In this document: positions 12,401 through 23,509 of the stretch, piece by piece
Position numbering within the stretch: position 1 is the stretch's first letter
How the letters are laid out: every line of letters starts with the position of its first letter
Source of the DNA: Branchiostoma floridae
Lineage: Eukaryota; Chordata; Leptocardii; Amphioxiformes; Branchiostomatidae
Reading direction: 5' to 3'
NCBI RefSeq assembly: GCF_000003815.2
Contig: NC_049989.1
Coordinates: 11,916,422-11,980,421, forward strand
Length of the DNA stretch: 64,000 nt
The notes under the pieces: model-generated
What the model was told of the DNA's origin: nothing
Seen by the model: the letters and a program-made list of their open reading frames with translations, nothing else
The model's database searches: none
Translations under genes and position numbers: made by a program

Positions 12401-14808
12401 TTTACAGACATTGCATTTTCTCAGTGTTACACGTATGACGAGTCCCCACCTTGATATAATCAGCGTGCCCAGGACAGTCCACATGTCCGTAGTGCCGGTT
12501 ATCCGTGGTGTACTCCACGTGGGTCTGGTTAATGGTGATGCCGCGTGCCTTCTCCTCGGGAGCGCGGTCTATCTCATCGTACTTCCTGTACTCCGCTCCG
12601 CCCTGGGCAGACAGCACTGCAGGACAAAGAGCAACAATTGTCGTCTCTCTGTACGGAGGTTCTGTTTTAGGTGTGTCTGGATGTTTGTGTTCTTGTGCAG
12701 GGCTCGAAATTCATTTTTGGGATTAGGTGCACTGGGTGCACCAAAGATTTTTTGGGTGCACCGTATTATCTTTCTAACACTTAGATGTCAAGAATATGGT
12801 GTTTTATAGTATACTGATATCTTTACATACATAAACCTTGGAAAATATTTGGGTGCATAGCTCCACAGAAAAAATTGGGTGCATAGCTTAAATTTTGGGT
12901 GCACCTGGGTGCACAAACACTCAGTATTTCGAGCCCTGTTGTGCATTTGTAATTATTCCAAAACACTGTCAGTAGAGGGACAGGAAGTGAGTGGGAAGAT
13001 GACAGAAAGATGACTTGTTGGAGTGACAGAAAGTAGAATTCAGAGATGGTAGAACTACCAATTCATCAGACACTGCAGACATTCCAGGTCATGGGGTCAA
13101 TGGAAGAGTCTACTTATACACTGGGAGGTGTATTAGTAGCCTTACTGGTTGGTCAGGTTTTGGTAGTTTCATACTTTCAACATGCTAGTTGTTTTAATTT
13201 GTTACTAGTCATTTCATTTTTCCTTTTCTTCCAAACACACTTCAATATTATGACAATGATAAAAATGATGTCACTTCATTTAACCAATGTTGCAATAGTC
13301 AGATTTATCTTCCAAATTCCATGCTGACGTAATCTATAAAAGAATTACACGAAGACCTAAGAATGATGTTGCAATGTCCCCAAAAGGTTTTCTACTGCTC
13401 AATAAATATGCCCCTATTGGACATCTAAAATTGTCTTCATTCATACTTAGAGTATAAAAGACCTGTTTCTTCCAGATCACTTCAGCATCACTGACGAAAA
13501 CTGGTGGATGCCAGTTGCAACGTCTGACCATTTCAAAAATCATATCCAGTTGCCTGAGTAATTGCTTTTTGGCATATGCCCACATACCTTTAGTAATAGC
13601 GGCAGTCAGGGTGGTCTTGCCATGATCTACGTGGCCGATGGTTCCGATGTTGAGATGAGGCTTGTCTCGGACAAACTTCTTGGCCTCTGCAGCCATAGTT
13701 CTGGCGGAGAGCTGGGACAGTCTGCTCGGTAACAGCCATGCCTACAATGGACATAAGCGCACATTTTTCTCACTAACTTCGTGACTGAGACTGTAACTGT
13801 TTCTAACAATATATTTTTCATTTCTTACCGTGAAATTAAAGCTATTGGTAACAGAATATTACTTTAAGGATAGGTGTTTATTGTCTATTTTTAGTATTGA
13901 GGATCCTGTCAATACAATGTTTTTGGTACTATTGACAGGATGTTTCTGTCAATAACTTATATTTTTGGCATGTATGACAGGATGTTCATAATCATAATCA
14001 AGTAAACCCTAAGCTTTTCTCCTTTCAATAATTAGGTACCCAAGGCCCTAAACAATGAACCAATAACTTATTAACTAACTCAGCAACAAATGTTGGGTTA
14101 GTTAATAATAACTAACTGGGTTAGTTGCAGCACAAGGCTATGGGGGTTATTAACTAACCCAGCAACAAATGCTGGGTTAGCTAATAAGTTATCATCAATG
14201 TCAATGACTTACTGTTGCACGCTCTGTACAAAGTCTTGATAAGGAACTTTTCAGAGCTGAAAAAAAAAGAAAAACAGGGTTAGCAAAAGAACCATGGCTA
14301 GTGACAAGTAATTTTGCAATTTTAGTCTTCATAAGGTTCAACTGCAAGTCATATTATGACAATTTTCATTGTAACTAAGGTCACCGGTCAACTTGCTAGC
14401 TGCCTGACACACACAAAAGCCTTATATACGTGTGGCTCCGAATTTTTTCATTATCACAATGGGAAACGAGTACAGTTTGTTTTTTTTAATCAATTTTTTT
14501 AAACAGCATATGAACTGTTATAAACAACGACTTATAACGTTACAATACGTCACATAATTTTCATGACATGATGGGCCAGACCGTTCCTTGTAAAAAAATC
14601 TGGCCCGGCCACGCGGCCACGTGAGGTTGGAAATCACCGACCTTATTGTCAAAACAAACGATGTAGCTATTCTGACACTTTAATCTATAAATCGCCTTAA
14701 GTTTCTTTATTAGCTAGCAATATTATGAATTAAAATATTGCGTGAAATATCGAGAAAATCACCTGAATTTCTGCAAGCCAGCTTCCCAAACGTGACAAGA
14801 CCCGCCAT
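6450..14808 (-). CDS. TUFM: Mitochondrial elongation factor Tu, 11 exons
   Basis: This GTPase delivers aminoacyl-tRNA to the mitochondrial ribosome. Exons from the 5' end: 14808-14763, 14256-14213, 13741-13588, 12616-12450, 11894-11790, 11145-10984, 10241-10109, 9264-9160, 8790-8639, 7715-7596 and 6623-6450. All have AG/GT borders and compatible phases, and they sum to 453 codons plus stop, almost the length of human TUFM. The first 45 or so residues are basic and serine/leucine-rich, as in a mitochondrial targeting peptide. G1 is GHVDHGKT (residues 66-73), switch 1 RGITI (106-110), G3 DCPGH (128-132), G4 NKAD (183-186) and G5 SAL. Domains 2 and 3 follow through [13 protein letters not shown] and [11 protein letters not shown] later ATG at residue 46 begins just before the mature core, but the upstream exons are in frame and give the targeting peptide, so I choose 14808. 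Introns 5 and 9 contain decayed copies of neighbouring exon edges. Confidence 0.95.
6672..6992. mobile_element. hAT-like MITE in TUFM intron 10
   Basis: The ends read CAGGGTTGTAGCCAGC and GCTGGCTAAAACCCTG, an imperfect inverted repeat starting CAGGG as hAT ends often do. The interior has a GGACGGAGGGACAGATG block just inside the right end. Related blocks occur near 16585 and 56110, so this is one of a dispersed family. No target duplication could be confirmed. Confidence 0.6.
7387..7579. repeat. Near-perfect hairpin in TUFM intron 10
   Basis: Two 85-base arms (7387-7471 and 7495-7579) are inverted copies differing at about four sites, with a 23-base loop. The arm reads in one frame as [10 protein letters not shown] and is followed at once by GGTATGT, which resembles a splice donor; this holds on both strands. 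The hairpin ends 16 bases from TUFM exon 10. Confidence 0.85.
8165..8640 (-). repeat. 116-bp tandem array derived from TUFM exon 9
   Basis: The donor end of exon 9 recurs with anchors (GAGCCTGAAC on the plus strand) at 8641, 8525, 8409, 8293 and 8177, exactly 116 bases apart. Each copy has about 86 bases of exon-like sequence (MGVLVRG, then [15 protein letters not shown]) and a GT donor. Relative to the real exon the copies lack a short internal segment (about KKGDVRR). A TTAG acceptor before each copy would join exon 8 in frame. The copies at 8177, 8293 and 8409 stay open; the one at 8525 has a TGA stop. Confidence 0.85.
10365..10570. mobile_element. ACTGTAAATGCA-family MITE in TUFM intron 6
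   Basis: It begins ACTGTAAATGCAGAAATG and ends with a decayed inverted copy (TGCATTTATAAT). Inside are repeated TTCGCGGTGG, AAACTTAAAACCAC and CCCCGCGAACTT blocks in both orientations. Relatives are at 22270-22447, 23815-23940, 32026-32219 and 49977-50190. Confidence 0.7.
11093..11340 (-). repeat. 94-bp tandem copies of TUFM exon 6 acceptor end
   Basis: The exon 6 start (minus strand) together with its acceptor tract recurs with anchors at 11093, 11187 and 11281, exactly 94 bases apart. Copy 2 still reads [14 protein letters not shown] but has lost the acceptor AG. Copy 3 keeps CTTCTTCCAG, an acceptor, but its exon part is more diverged. The real exon is the first unit. Confidence 0.8.
12698..12938. 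mobile_element. hAT-like MITE in TUFM intron 3
   Basis: Perfect 13-bp terminal inverted repeats (CAGGGCTCGAAAT) are flanked by TTGTG on both sides (12693-12697 and 12939-12943), a likely short target duplication. The interior repeats GGGTGCA several times in both orientations. It has no coding capacity. Confidence 0.8.
13896..14194. repeat. Palindromic and tandem repeats in TUFM intron 2
   Basis: TGACAGGATGTT-like units repeat at 13905-13985. At about 14068-14194, ATAACTTATTAACTAAC and its inverted partner GTTAGCTAATAAGTTAT enclose two inner palindromes built from AACCCAGCAACAAATGCTGGGTT. The stretch could fold into linked hairpins. Confidence 0.6.
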
Positions 14809-14830
14809 CTTTTTCCCGATTTTTCCCAGA

Positions 14831-14892
14831 CCGCATGCGCAATAAGCTTTCCGGAAGTGTAGATGGGGTCACTAGAGGTGACCGGAAGTCAA
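14831..14892. promoter_or_regulatory. TUFM promoter with NRF-1-like and ETS sites
   Basis: Just upstream of the TUFM start codon are GCATGCGC at 14833 (core of an NRF-1 site) and CCGGAAGT at 14851 and 14882 (ETS/GABP, also called NRF-2, cores). In vertebrates these two factors control nuclear genes for mitochondrial proteins, which fits TUFM. A repeated GGTCACTAGAGGTGACC palindrome lies between the two ETS cores. Whether they also act on COQ7 is inference. Confidence 0.55.
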
Positions 14893-15999
14893 TAACGAAC
14901 GGTACAAATTGTTGAATAGGTATGAAACTAAAATTTTAGTTTTTAAACATGATATTTTGAGCTAATGCATTACATACTTAAGTATAATCATATTCATACA
15001 AATATATAAGTTCTGTAATTTGATACATTTTGGTAAAAAAAACGTCAAAACAATGAGTCCAAATCAAACATGTTAGATGCTTACATATTTCATCCCCATT
15101 TAAAAGTGTTATCTTCCAAACCAAATATCGTCCTTCAAACCAAAGTTGGTCACAGTAAAACAGCTGAATATCGAGCTTTTCTTCCATTGGTGAGTTCAGT
15201 TTTTGTTCCAACTTGTTCAAGAAAAAAGGCGGGCCTATAGGACTGACGAATTGTGCTCAAAATTCTTCTGACTGCTAACTGATGTTTGTTTTTTAAAATT
15301 AAATGTTGTGTAACAGTGGGTGGGGAGGGGGGCATGTTCATACGAATTTGGGTCACCGGTCAAGGTTTTTATGGCACCCCTAGTTCATGTATTTTCGTGT
15401 TTGAAAATTATATTCATAGTCACTGATTTGCATGTCATTGCGCCATCATATTGGATATGTTTGGGTGTGTTGTAGATTTATTGAAAACTGTAGTAGTGTA
15501 GTATGCTGTACGGTTCATGTTTGTAGCAGACGACGTTTTTGTTGTGTAAGTATCCTTTACCATAATTACATGGACCGATGGAAGGCAATAAGCCCTTTCA
15601 CGCATCCAACTTTGCATGTACAGTTCAAACGTAAACTTCAAGGCTCTTACACAGAAACAAAACATGTCTGGACATTGTTATACCAATCGACAGACAGATG
15701 GAACCATAGTATATCTGGACAATATACAAAACATGGTGGAGATGCTAACCAACTGATGGAGCCCATATATTCCTGGGCATATACATGAATAATACATGTT
15801 TGAGACATAACTGTATACAATATCACAAGTCAGGGCCTTCACATTTGCATTTGGATCTGTGAAGACATTTTGGCCTTGAGTTTCATAAGCTAATAGTTAC
15901 ATAACCAACAGTTACATATCATAAGGTTACATAATCTACAGTTACACAAGCTGTCTGCAAAGAATTCCTAATTCAAAAATATTCTTACTCTCCTCACAG
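14893..15999. other. TUFM-COQ7 intergenic region and possible COQ7 5' UTR exon
   Basis: No coding exon was seen. GTTGT|GTAAGT at 15545 is a good donor and TCTCCTCACAG at 15999 a good acceptor, so a non-coding COQ7 first exon ending at 15545 is possible. Three TTACATA(A/T)-type short repeats occur at 15895-15945. Confidence 0.4.
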
Positions 16000-16077
16000 G
16001 CTACCCTGTTGCTGCTACCTTGCCTTGGAACATACATGTACTAGTGCCCTGAGACACACGGGCAAATTCAGGACGTC

Positions 16078-17918
16078 ATGGCGGGTATTGGGAGCGTAGT
16101 TCTCCGGCGAGCCATGAGTACGGAGTCCAAGCGGATGGTGGATCGGTTCATCCGCGTGGATCACGCAGGGGAGGTTGGGGCAAACTATATCTACCGTGGA
16201 CAGATGGCAGTCCTGGGGAACACAGAGGTGGGGTGTTCTTTAACGGTTATTATTGTTTTTATTACACACAACCAGAACTTTTCCCAGCTTTAAATTTTTT
16301 CCGTTCGACTCATTGTTTGGGGGGACCATTTTTTTTTCTTATCAAACATACCATCTTAAGCTAATGAAAAACGACTTTAAGCAGTTACATGTCATAAAGT
16401 CCAGATTTTTGGGACAGTGAGGATGATAATTTTTTTTTCTATCCCAATGTTGCACAAGCAAATTTCCTAATCTCCAAGTAGATTCCTCCAGTGGCATAAA
16501 ACAGTAACATAAGCTGGGGAAGGACTTCAGCTGGCAGAGGGGTAAAATTGGCCACCGCTGATTACAAATTTCCATCCTGGGACGGAGGGACGGGTCCTTG
16601 ATACAGCCCTGCATACAACTGCGTTTCATGTGGTCAAATATTACTTAACAATCTCAATTCTTGAGTGCAGCACACTACTATCCAGAAGGGATGTCGGTCT
16701 GTGATGCTGCAGTACCTAAAGGTTTAGCTTGGGGGCTAGAATTTCCATGTTTATTTGGAATCATCTCAATAACAACCCGCATGTCAAAATTCATACAAAT
16801 CCATCAAAATGATCTCAAGTTATGTTTGCAAAAACCCAAATACAACCAAAAACAGTAACAACCATCACCTTGGAATCTCCCTCCTGAATGTAATGCAGGG
16901 CTCAAAATACTTTTTGCGCATACCTGCACTGGTGGGATAGAAAATTACCTGCACCATACAAATTTTACCTGCACCACGGATTTAGGAATTATGGATCATA
17001 TCAAATTTGTTCAGGAACCATTGCTTTATTTTTCTTTTATACTTTATACTGTAGATGGTAAAAACAATCCACATGCACCTACATCATTGGCCATTTATGT
17101 ATAAAACCCAGTACATAGACCAGTGCAGGTTAGGTGCTGGTAGATATTAGAAATACCTGCACAGCTCCAATTTTACCTGCACTAACCTATATATGCAGGT
17201 GGTATTTCGAGCCCTGTACTAGTAATGATATATGAATAAACCTGTGTCTTGTTCCTACCAGGTTGGCAGAGTAATCCAGCGTATGTGGGACCAGGAAAAG
17301 GAGCACATGGCCAAGTTTGAGGAGCTGATACCCCAGCACAGAGTCAGGCCCACTGTGTTGTTACCTATATGGAATGTAGCAGGCTTTGTACTAGGTACGA
17401 TACTAATGTAGTAGTACTGGTGTAGTAGTACTGTGGTACAAAAATGCAGATATCACATTAGACATAAATCATGCGAATCAGGGCATCATTTGCATAAATG
17501 GTGAGAAATTGCTGCAATGTAACAGTCTGGGTCAGAGAACTTTAGTAGAATATTTTGCCATGTCCACTAATTTTCCATTTTGTGATTGGAACACCTAAAT
17601 GCAGTTCCCTTCTCTTTGTGACATATTCCAGGTGCTGGCACTGCCCTATTGGGTAAGGAAGGAGCCATGGCATGTACTGTAGCTGTGGAGGACAGCATAG
17701 TGGAACACTACAACAGTCAGATCAGAGCTCTCATCGAGGACGACCCAGAAAAACACAAGGAACTCTTAGAAGTCATCAAGAAGTTTCGGGACGAGGAACT
17801 GGAGCACCATGATATGGGACTCGAGCATGACGCAGAAGCTGCGCCTGCGTATCAGACTTTGACTAATGTGATCAAAGGAGGGTGCAAGGCAGCCATCTGG
17901 CTATCAGAGAGGATTTAG
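16078..17918 (+). CDS. COQ7: 5-demethoxyubiquinone hydroxylase, 3 exons
   Basis: COQ7 (CLK-1) is a di-iron mono-oxygenase of the inner mitochondrial membrane that hydroxylates demethoxyubiquinone in ubiquinone synthesis. Exons are 16078-16227, 17262-17394 and 17632-17918, with AG/GT borders and matching phases (0, then 1), giving 189 codons plus stop. The six expected iron ligands are present at family spacing: E32 (VDHAGE), E62 and H65 (QEKEH), E114 (TVAVE), E150 and H153 (DEELEHH). The protein ends LSERI, close to the vertebrate end. An in-frame TAG precedes the ATG, so this start is the first available in the exon. The leader before VDHAGE is about 27 residues, shorter than in human, but basic enough for targeting. 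The gene is divergent from TUFM. Confidence 0.95.
16896..17216. mobile_element. hAT-like MITE in COQ7 intron 1
   Basis: The ends CAGGGCTCAAAAT and ATTTCGAGCCCTG match, with one change, those of the element at 12698-12938. The interior has repeated ACCTGCAC in both orientations instead of GGGTGCAC, so it is a different member sharing the same ends. No clean target duplication was found. Confidence 0.7.
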
Positions 17919-17931
17919 GAAGACTGTACAG

Positions 17932-18360
17932 TAGGGGTGGGTATGGTGTACCTGTACAAAACCATTTTTTTCCTTGTTGGATGGGTCCGGAAAAAACAGA
18001 CCTGAAAAAAACAACAGTGAACCGGATTTTTGACCGATTAGAAATTGAACAGATTATACTGGCAGGCGTTCATGTATTTTGGGGCTTATTGGTCCAAGAA
18101 AATAACAAGAACAAAGCAGAGGAGAAAATTCTCCTGGTCATTCTTACCAAGTTTGTACAGTCAAACTTGGTCTAAGTTAACAGAGGTGTTAGTGTTTACA
18201 TGAAAATAGGACTTCAAAACACCAGCAGAAGTCCGATACTCCATCCAACAGAATCCTTTGTAAATTGTAGTGACATGGACCATTGTTTTAAGTATCGCCC
18301 ATTCACAAGTTTTCACAGACAATTAGGACAAGGACCTGGACCTGATCCTCTGGACCTCTG
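17932..18360 (-). mobile_element. Inverted copy of the TAGGGCTGGGTA MITE in COQ7 3' region
   Basis: Starting 13 bases after the COQ7 stop, TAGGGGTGGGTATGG and the following GTACAAAACC, GGACCTGAAAAAAA and ACCGATT blocks match, in reverse, the right half of the element at 19368-19794. The left-half GGACCTGGACCTGATCCT block follows near 18330. The copy is diverged and its far end has lost the terminal repeat. It probably lies in the COQ7 3' UTR. Confidence 0.65.
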
Positions 18361-19359
18361 GTAGCTAAGCTGAGATAGTAATTAGTGAGTGTTGTATGCA
18401 GTTGTTGAAAGACTAGTGTTAAGAAGAGACTCATTGATAGACCAGAAATGGTCATGTCACATATTAAATGGCAAAGAAAAAAGAACATTGAAGTATTTAT
18501 TTCCTTCTTCATGTAAGTGATATTCAATTTTCTCACATAGGAAATTATTGTTATGATGTACCACTTTGTATTCCTGTTCATATAAGCATTCATGAGGTCA
18601 TATTAAAACATTTTTGGACTTATGTTTTGAGCCTTTATTGAAACCTAGGAAAGCATCAGACAAGGGTTATGTAAATATTCCCTCTGGTTAGCACAATACA
18701 GTAGATCTTTGGCTAGAACAATAAATCAGAAAGATATAAATCATATCTAACATGAATACATGTGGAATTTATAAATTCTCTTTCCCTTCATAAAATTATT
18801 TTGAACAATGAACATGTGGCGGAGCAGCATACATTTTGTCAATCCAAAATAAAAGAAAATGAACCTGATAAATTAAATCATAGAAGTCGACATATTAATT
18901 TTTCAAAATAGGTAACAGTAAAATACTGGATACTAATAGAAACAGACAGCATTAATTTTCTAATAATATTGTTAAATATGTGCCAGTGGGAGTCAATACA
19001 ACAAACAATGGAAGACTGTTTCTTTTTATTGCATCTTTTCATTTTGAAATTCAACTGATAAATTCAGAGACCATGTGATGAGTCCATTTCTCATCAAATC
19101 AATAAATACGGTCATCTTTTAGATTACTTGTTTCAAAAGACCTACTATCAACCATGCTGCATGTTATAAAGCCTAGGAAAGAAATGTTGTGTTCCACTGC
19201 CTTATACTGCCAAATGTATTATACATCTGGCAAAATTTTAACATGTTTTGTACAGCATGTCAGCTCATCTGATATCTCAGGAACATTTATGAATATGAAA
19301 ACAAAATGCACTAAATTTGCAACTTTGTCCAACTAGTGTTCCCATGAAGTCACATAGAA
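18361..19359. other. No gene seen; possible COQ7 poly(A) signals
   Basis: AT-rich sequence. AATAAA at about 18720 and further AATAAA-like sites near 18846 and 19100 could end COQ7 transcripts. No coding exon was found. Confidence 0.35.
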
Positions 19360-19367
19360 GTAATTAT

Positions 19368-19794
19368 TAGGGCTGGGTACAGGTACAGAAAATTCAGGTC
19401 CAGGTCCGGTCCAAAGGATTAGGTCCAGGTCCGGACCTGAACCTGGACCTGATGCAGTATGACTCATACCGATGGTCCATTTTACTACAAAGAAATCTGT
19501 TTGGTAGAGTATTAGACTTACACTGCCGTTTTAAAACCATACAACGCTAACTGCACCTGTACGATTGGCTGTAAAACTTGGTAGAAATTACTATAAATTC
19601 TACTCTACTTCACTCTTGTTATTTTCTTCCATCTGCAAGCGCTAAAATGTGTGAATGCCTGATAAAATAATCTGTTAATTTTCGAATCGGTCCACATCCG
19701 GTCCACCTAATTTTTTTCAGGTCCGGTTTTTCTGGACCGGTCCAATAAGAAAAAACGGTTTTGTACCGGTACGCAGTACCGATACCCAGCCCTA
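19368..19794 (+). mobile_element. Complete hAT-type MITE with 8-bp target duplication
   Basis: This 427-base element starts TAGGGCTGGGTA and ends TACCCAGCCCTA. It is flanked on both sides by GTAATTAT (19360-19367 and 19795-19802). An 8-bp target duplication is the hallmark of hAT transposition. The interior is dominated by GGTCCAGGTCCGGACC-type palindromes near both ends and has no open frame, so it must be moved by a transposase encoded elsewhere. Diverged copies are at 17932-18360 and 50636-51090. Confidence 0.88.
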
Positions 19795-19802
19795 GTAATT
19801 AT

Positions 19803-21640
19803 GTATAAGGCGATTGCAATGGTAAGAAGTTACCTTGTACAATACATTTCTGAGGCACGATGAAGGCATACAGTTCACAATAGCAATAGTTCAAGTTATT
19901 GAGGACCACTTTTTGCTTTTCCACAAGGGTTCAAAATTGTTATTATTAAAGAGCAACTGACCATTCCTGGGTAATAAGCAAAAATTCATTGTTGAAATCT
20001 CTTTCAAAATCGTTGAAAATGTATTCTGAGTTGACCAATCATTTAACACAAAAAATTATTCTTTGCTTCTATACACTATATAAAAATTCAATTTTTCTTT
20101 CTGGCTTTGTCAAATATTGTGAGCACTTGCTATAAAAATTCAACACACTGTACCAGCATGTATATTCTGAATTTCATAATTGTAAAATTTCTTCTCTATA
20201 AAATCCAACTAAATGAAATAAAATTTAAACTTTGTATCACATTTTATAGGAATAATTATTTTCATAGATATGAAACAAACTTTTCATATATTCATATTTC
20301 GTGCACTAGTACAAGGTTCATAGTTGCAACAAGTCCGTTCTTTTATGAACACTACTAGTGCACAACCAGCCTAGCTATATGCAATCACCATATCTAGTAC
20401 ATATACCATGTCCTCAATTCTAAATCTGCAACACATTTTTCATTACCACTAAGAGGACTTTATTTCAGTATTTGTTTGTTTCTTAAATGCAGAGGTAATG
20501 CAATGGAAATGCATGGCTGAAATGGGACAACTTTGAAATTAAAAAAAAACAAAATTTCAAAACAGTCTAAAAGCTGGTGTAGTGGCATTGACAAGCCTAC
20601 ATATTACCTATTATACTGGCCAACACATACTTGCACATATACTTGTAAATGATAAGGGTAAAGGTAGTCCCATGGCATTTTATTGAGTGGGTTGCTATCA
20701 AATGTGTTGAACATGGTAGTAGAAGGAGGAGCGCTAGCCCATTCCTCTTTTTCCACCACCTTTTAGTTTTACCTCTTCAACCAAACCCTTCTCAAACTCC
20801 ATATCTGTGCCACACTGGTGCGGCACGTTCCGGGCATTAGCTTGGCACTTTGTGTACCTGTGCGGCACCAATTTACTTCCCTGTGGACCTTTGTATTGGT
20901 GCCGCACCAGTCCTCCCACAATTAATCATCATTTATCATGCAGGCTAGCAGGACTGCATGTCCCTGCCTGGGTTACATGTCAACTTCTTCGCTGGACAGG
21001 GGGTTAGCAGGGGGTGGTCACACCTTATTAAGGTCTGCCCTGCTGCCTGGGGCTGCCCCAGCCACATGTGCCACTGGCTTGAGTTACAGTACATGTATCA
21101 AGGCAGTTTTGAAATTCTAGTATTTCTTGTTGTCCAAAAAGAAGGAAATTAGAAACTATGTAGATGGATGTTCTTCTTTGTTATGGTTTTGTTTTGTTTT
21201 GTCAATGAGAGTATAGAATGTAGGGAGAAAATACATCCTTGGCATATGCTACATGTACATGTATGCTATGACTGTGAGTCTTTGACTAGGGTAGATATGT
21301 ATATTTGTTGTAACCAGGCAGTACAGTAATGGGTAAATATTCAGTTACATTTTGAATCCATGCAGTACAAACCTTGATTGCAATTGTGCTGGTTCAGTGA
21401 CATCAAGGTGACTTTATTTTTGACTTAACTATTACACAAGAATCCCTGAAAGACTTTGACATAACTTTTTTTGATAGTTCACGATTCTTGGCTCTGAAAT
21501 ACTATGACAACAAATGGCAATTAAATTGAGCAAACTTCAGTACTTATATACACCTGCCCAGGCACACCCTTGAAAGTGATCTTTCCACATGTAATTGAGG
21601 TCATCAGTGTCATATATACAAATGTATGCTGGGCCCCCAC
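19803..21640. other. No gene seen; small hairpin
   Basis: Mostly AT-rich. A perfect 13-bp stem (GTGCGGCACCAAT at 20860 with ATTGGTGCCGCAC at 20895) and a related CACTGGTGCGGCACG at 20813 lie in a GC-richer patch. No exon was found. Confidence 0.4.
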
Positions 21641-23010
21641 TAGTAGAAGCAAGATCTAGAGCATGCCAGTCTGTAGCCAGCCTGACATCATTCATTAACT
21701 ATCAATGGCTAATGTCTCCAAATTCATGGAAATTTTTTGTTGTGTGTTGAACTTATGTTGGTAAACGTACCGTAAAGGTAACAGTTTTCAACAGATGTGC
21801 AGGCGCAAAAGGATATAATTTATATTTCCAAGATACATGTATCTTCGACTTCCATCTTTACAGTACAGATGACAGCGGGGGGATATGATCCAGGTCTACA
21901 AGTTTTTAACAGGCAAAGAGAGAGTTCAGGCAGACACCTTTTTTTGAGAGGGTGGAAAACACAACAAGAGGACACAGTCTAAAGTTGAAGATCCCCCTGG
22001 CTAAGTCGAGGTTGAGAGCCCAGGCTTTTAGCACAAGAGTAGTAAAGAACTGGAACTCCCTGCCAGAGAAAGTGGTAAATAGTATCAAGGTGAACCAATT
22101 CAAAAACCAACTAGACAAACACTGAGCCATCTGATGTATGAGCGTGCCTAGCCGATGACCTGAAGTGACAAGATCAGTCCACTACAGGAGTCCACTCCTC
22201 CCTCGACTGAAGATGGTATGCATGGTATGCATTTGTGCTGTAAAATTTAATGTACATGTATTTACTATGATTTAGTTTGCAGGGATTTAATTTCAGGGAA
22301 GCAGGGAAAACAGGATGTTCGTGGTGGCTTTGAGTTTGCAGTAGCGCCATATATACTGGAGTCAAATACTGTAAAAATATATGGGAAATGTTCACAGTGG
22401 TCTTGCAAAAACTAAACATAAAACCATCATGAACTTTCTGCATTCATAATATCTCAAGGCAAGCTACATGTATAAGGACATAATATCATTGGCAAAGCTT
22501 TTTTTTTTTTCAAAGCAGCCTCCAGCCAGTCAAGGAAACTTTTGAAGGTTTGTAAATTATTGTAACCTGCTCACTAGCCACAGAGAGAGTGGGTCTAATA
22601 AGAAGCAACAGCATGAAATTTTCTAACAGCCATTACTGATATCTATTTTGCCCAGGCATGTCATTTATCATAACCAGTCAAGTTATTTCCTATAAAGCAC
22701 TACATATAGAGGAAACCCTTGTCTTATAAAGGATAAACAATGTGCCATTTTTGCTGAATTTCAATTCCTGAAAAAGAAATTGGGACCCCTATGATGTAAA
22801 TCCAATCGATGATGATAACTTTCAAATAGATTTTAAAGTGTTCATGTGAAATACAAAGATATCTAGTATTTCCGAATCAAAAGAACAAAACCTGTTAGAA
22901 AAACTTTCAAAACTATTAGTATTACAATTTTTTCAAGACATGTGCATGACTAAGGGCATGTTACAAATGTAGAGTCCAACTCATGTTTGTATTGTTTTAT
23001 ATTTCATAAT
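21641..23010. repeat. Old segmental duplication, unit 1
   Basis: Blocks in this stretch recur in the same order at 23510-25290: TAGAAGCAAGAT, TGTCTCCAAATT, GGTTTTGAGTT-like MITE debris, ATCTCAAGGCAAGCT, TGGCAAAGCTT, TTTTCTAACAGCCATTACTG and ATGTTACAAATG.AGAGTC. The offset is about 1.9-2.3 kb. Unit 1 contains a LINE fragment that unit 2 lacks. Confidence 0.6.
21870..22126 (+). pseudogene. LINE reverse-transcriptase C-terminal fragment
   Basis: With frameshifts the plus strand reads GDMIQVYKFLTGKE, then TTRGHSLKLKIP, FSTRVVKNWNSLPEKVV and FKNQLDKH before a stop. This order is the usual tail of CR1/Jockey-type LINE polyproteins. A T run breaks the frame near 21945. It is a dead 5'-truncated insertion inside segmental-duplication unit 1. 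Confidence 0.75.
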
Positions 23011-23509
23011 ATATTGCTACTGTGAGTGAGCTTTAATGCTATTATCATTGCCACTATTTTATTCTCGGTCCAACTTGAACTGGGCCACTGATTGTCTGGC
23101 AAGAAATACCTTTTTGTACCAGTGGTACTGTGCAACTGTACCTACCCCTAGCTACTCTGCTGATCCAAGCTATTTTGGGAGTCGACCGCTGGGACGGGAC
23201 ATAACATTTCCAAGATGATAAACAGAACTTCAGAAGTCCTGTATTTCACACTCTGATATCTGCTTATTTGAAGTCTTCAATCCCTAATTGAGCTGTTCAC
23301 ATTCAGAACACTAGATTATTTCAGCCTGCTTGGTCCAGAAGCAAAGAGATGTCTCTTGAAGTTATGTTTTGTCTTTGATTACACACTAGATTACACAGAG
23401 CATACCATCATCTGCAAAGATGGAAGAATGCCTACAGTACACACTAGATGACTAGATTAGCTATCTCATCTATTTAACCTAGCATTAAGAGCAAAAAAAA
23501 GGTGGAACC

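Noticed and set aside
15432-15788. 118-codon plus-strand frame upstream of COQ7
   Set aside because: Composition is non-coding and low in conserved features, and a good splice donor interrupts it at 15545. It fits a 5' UTR exon better.
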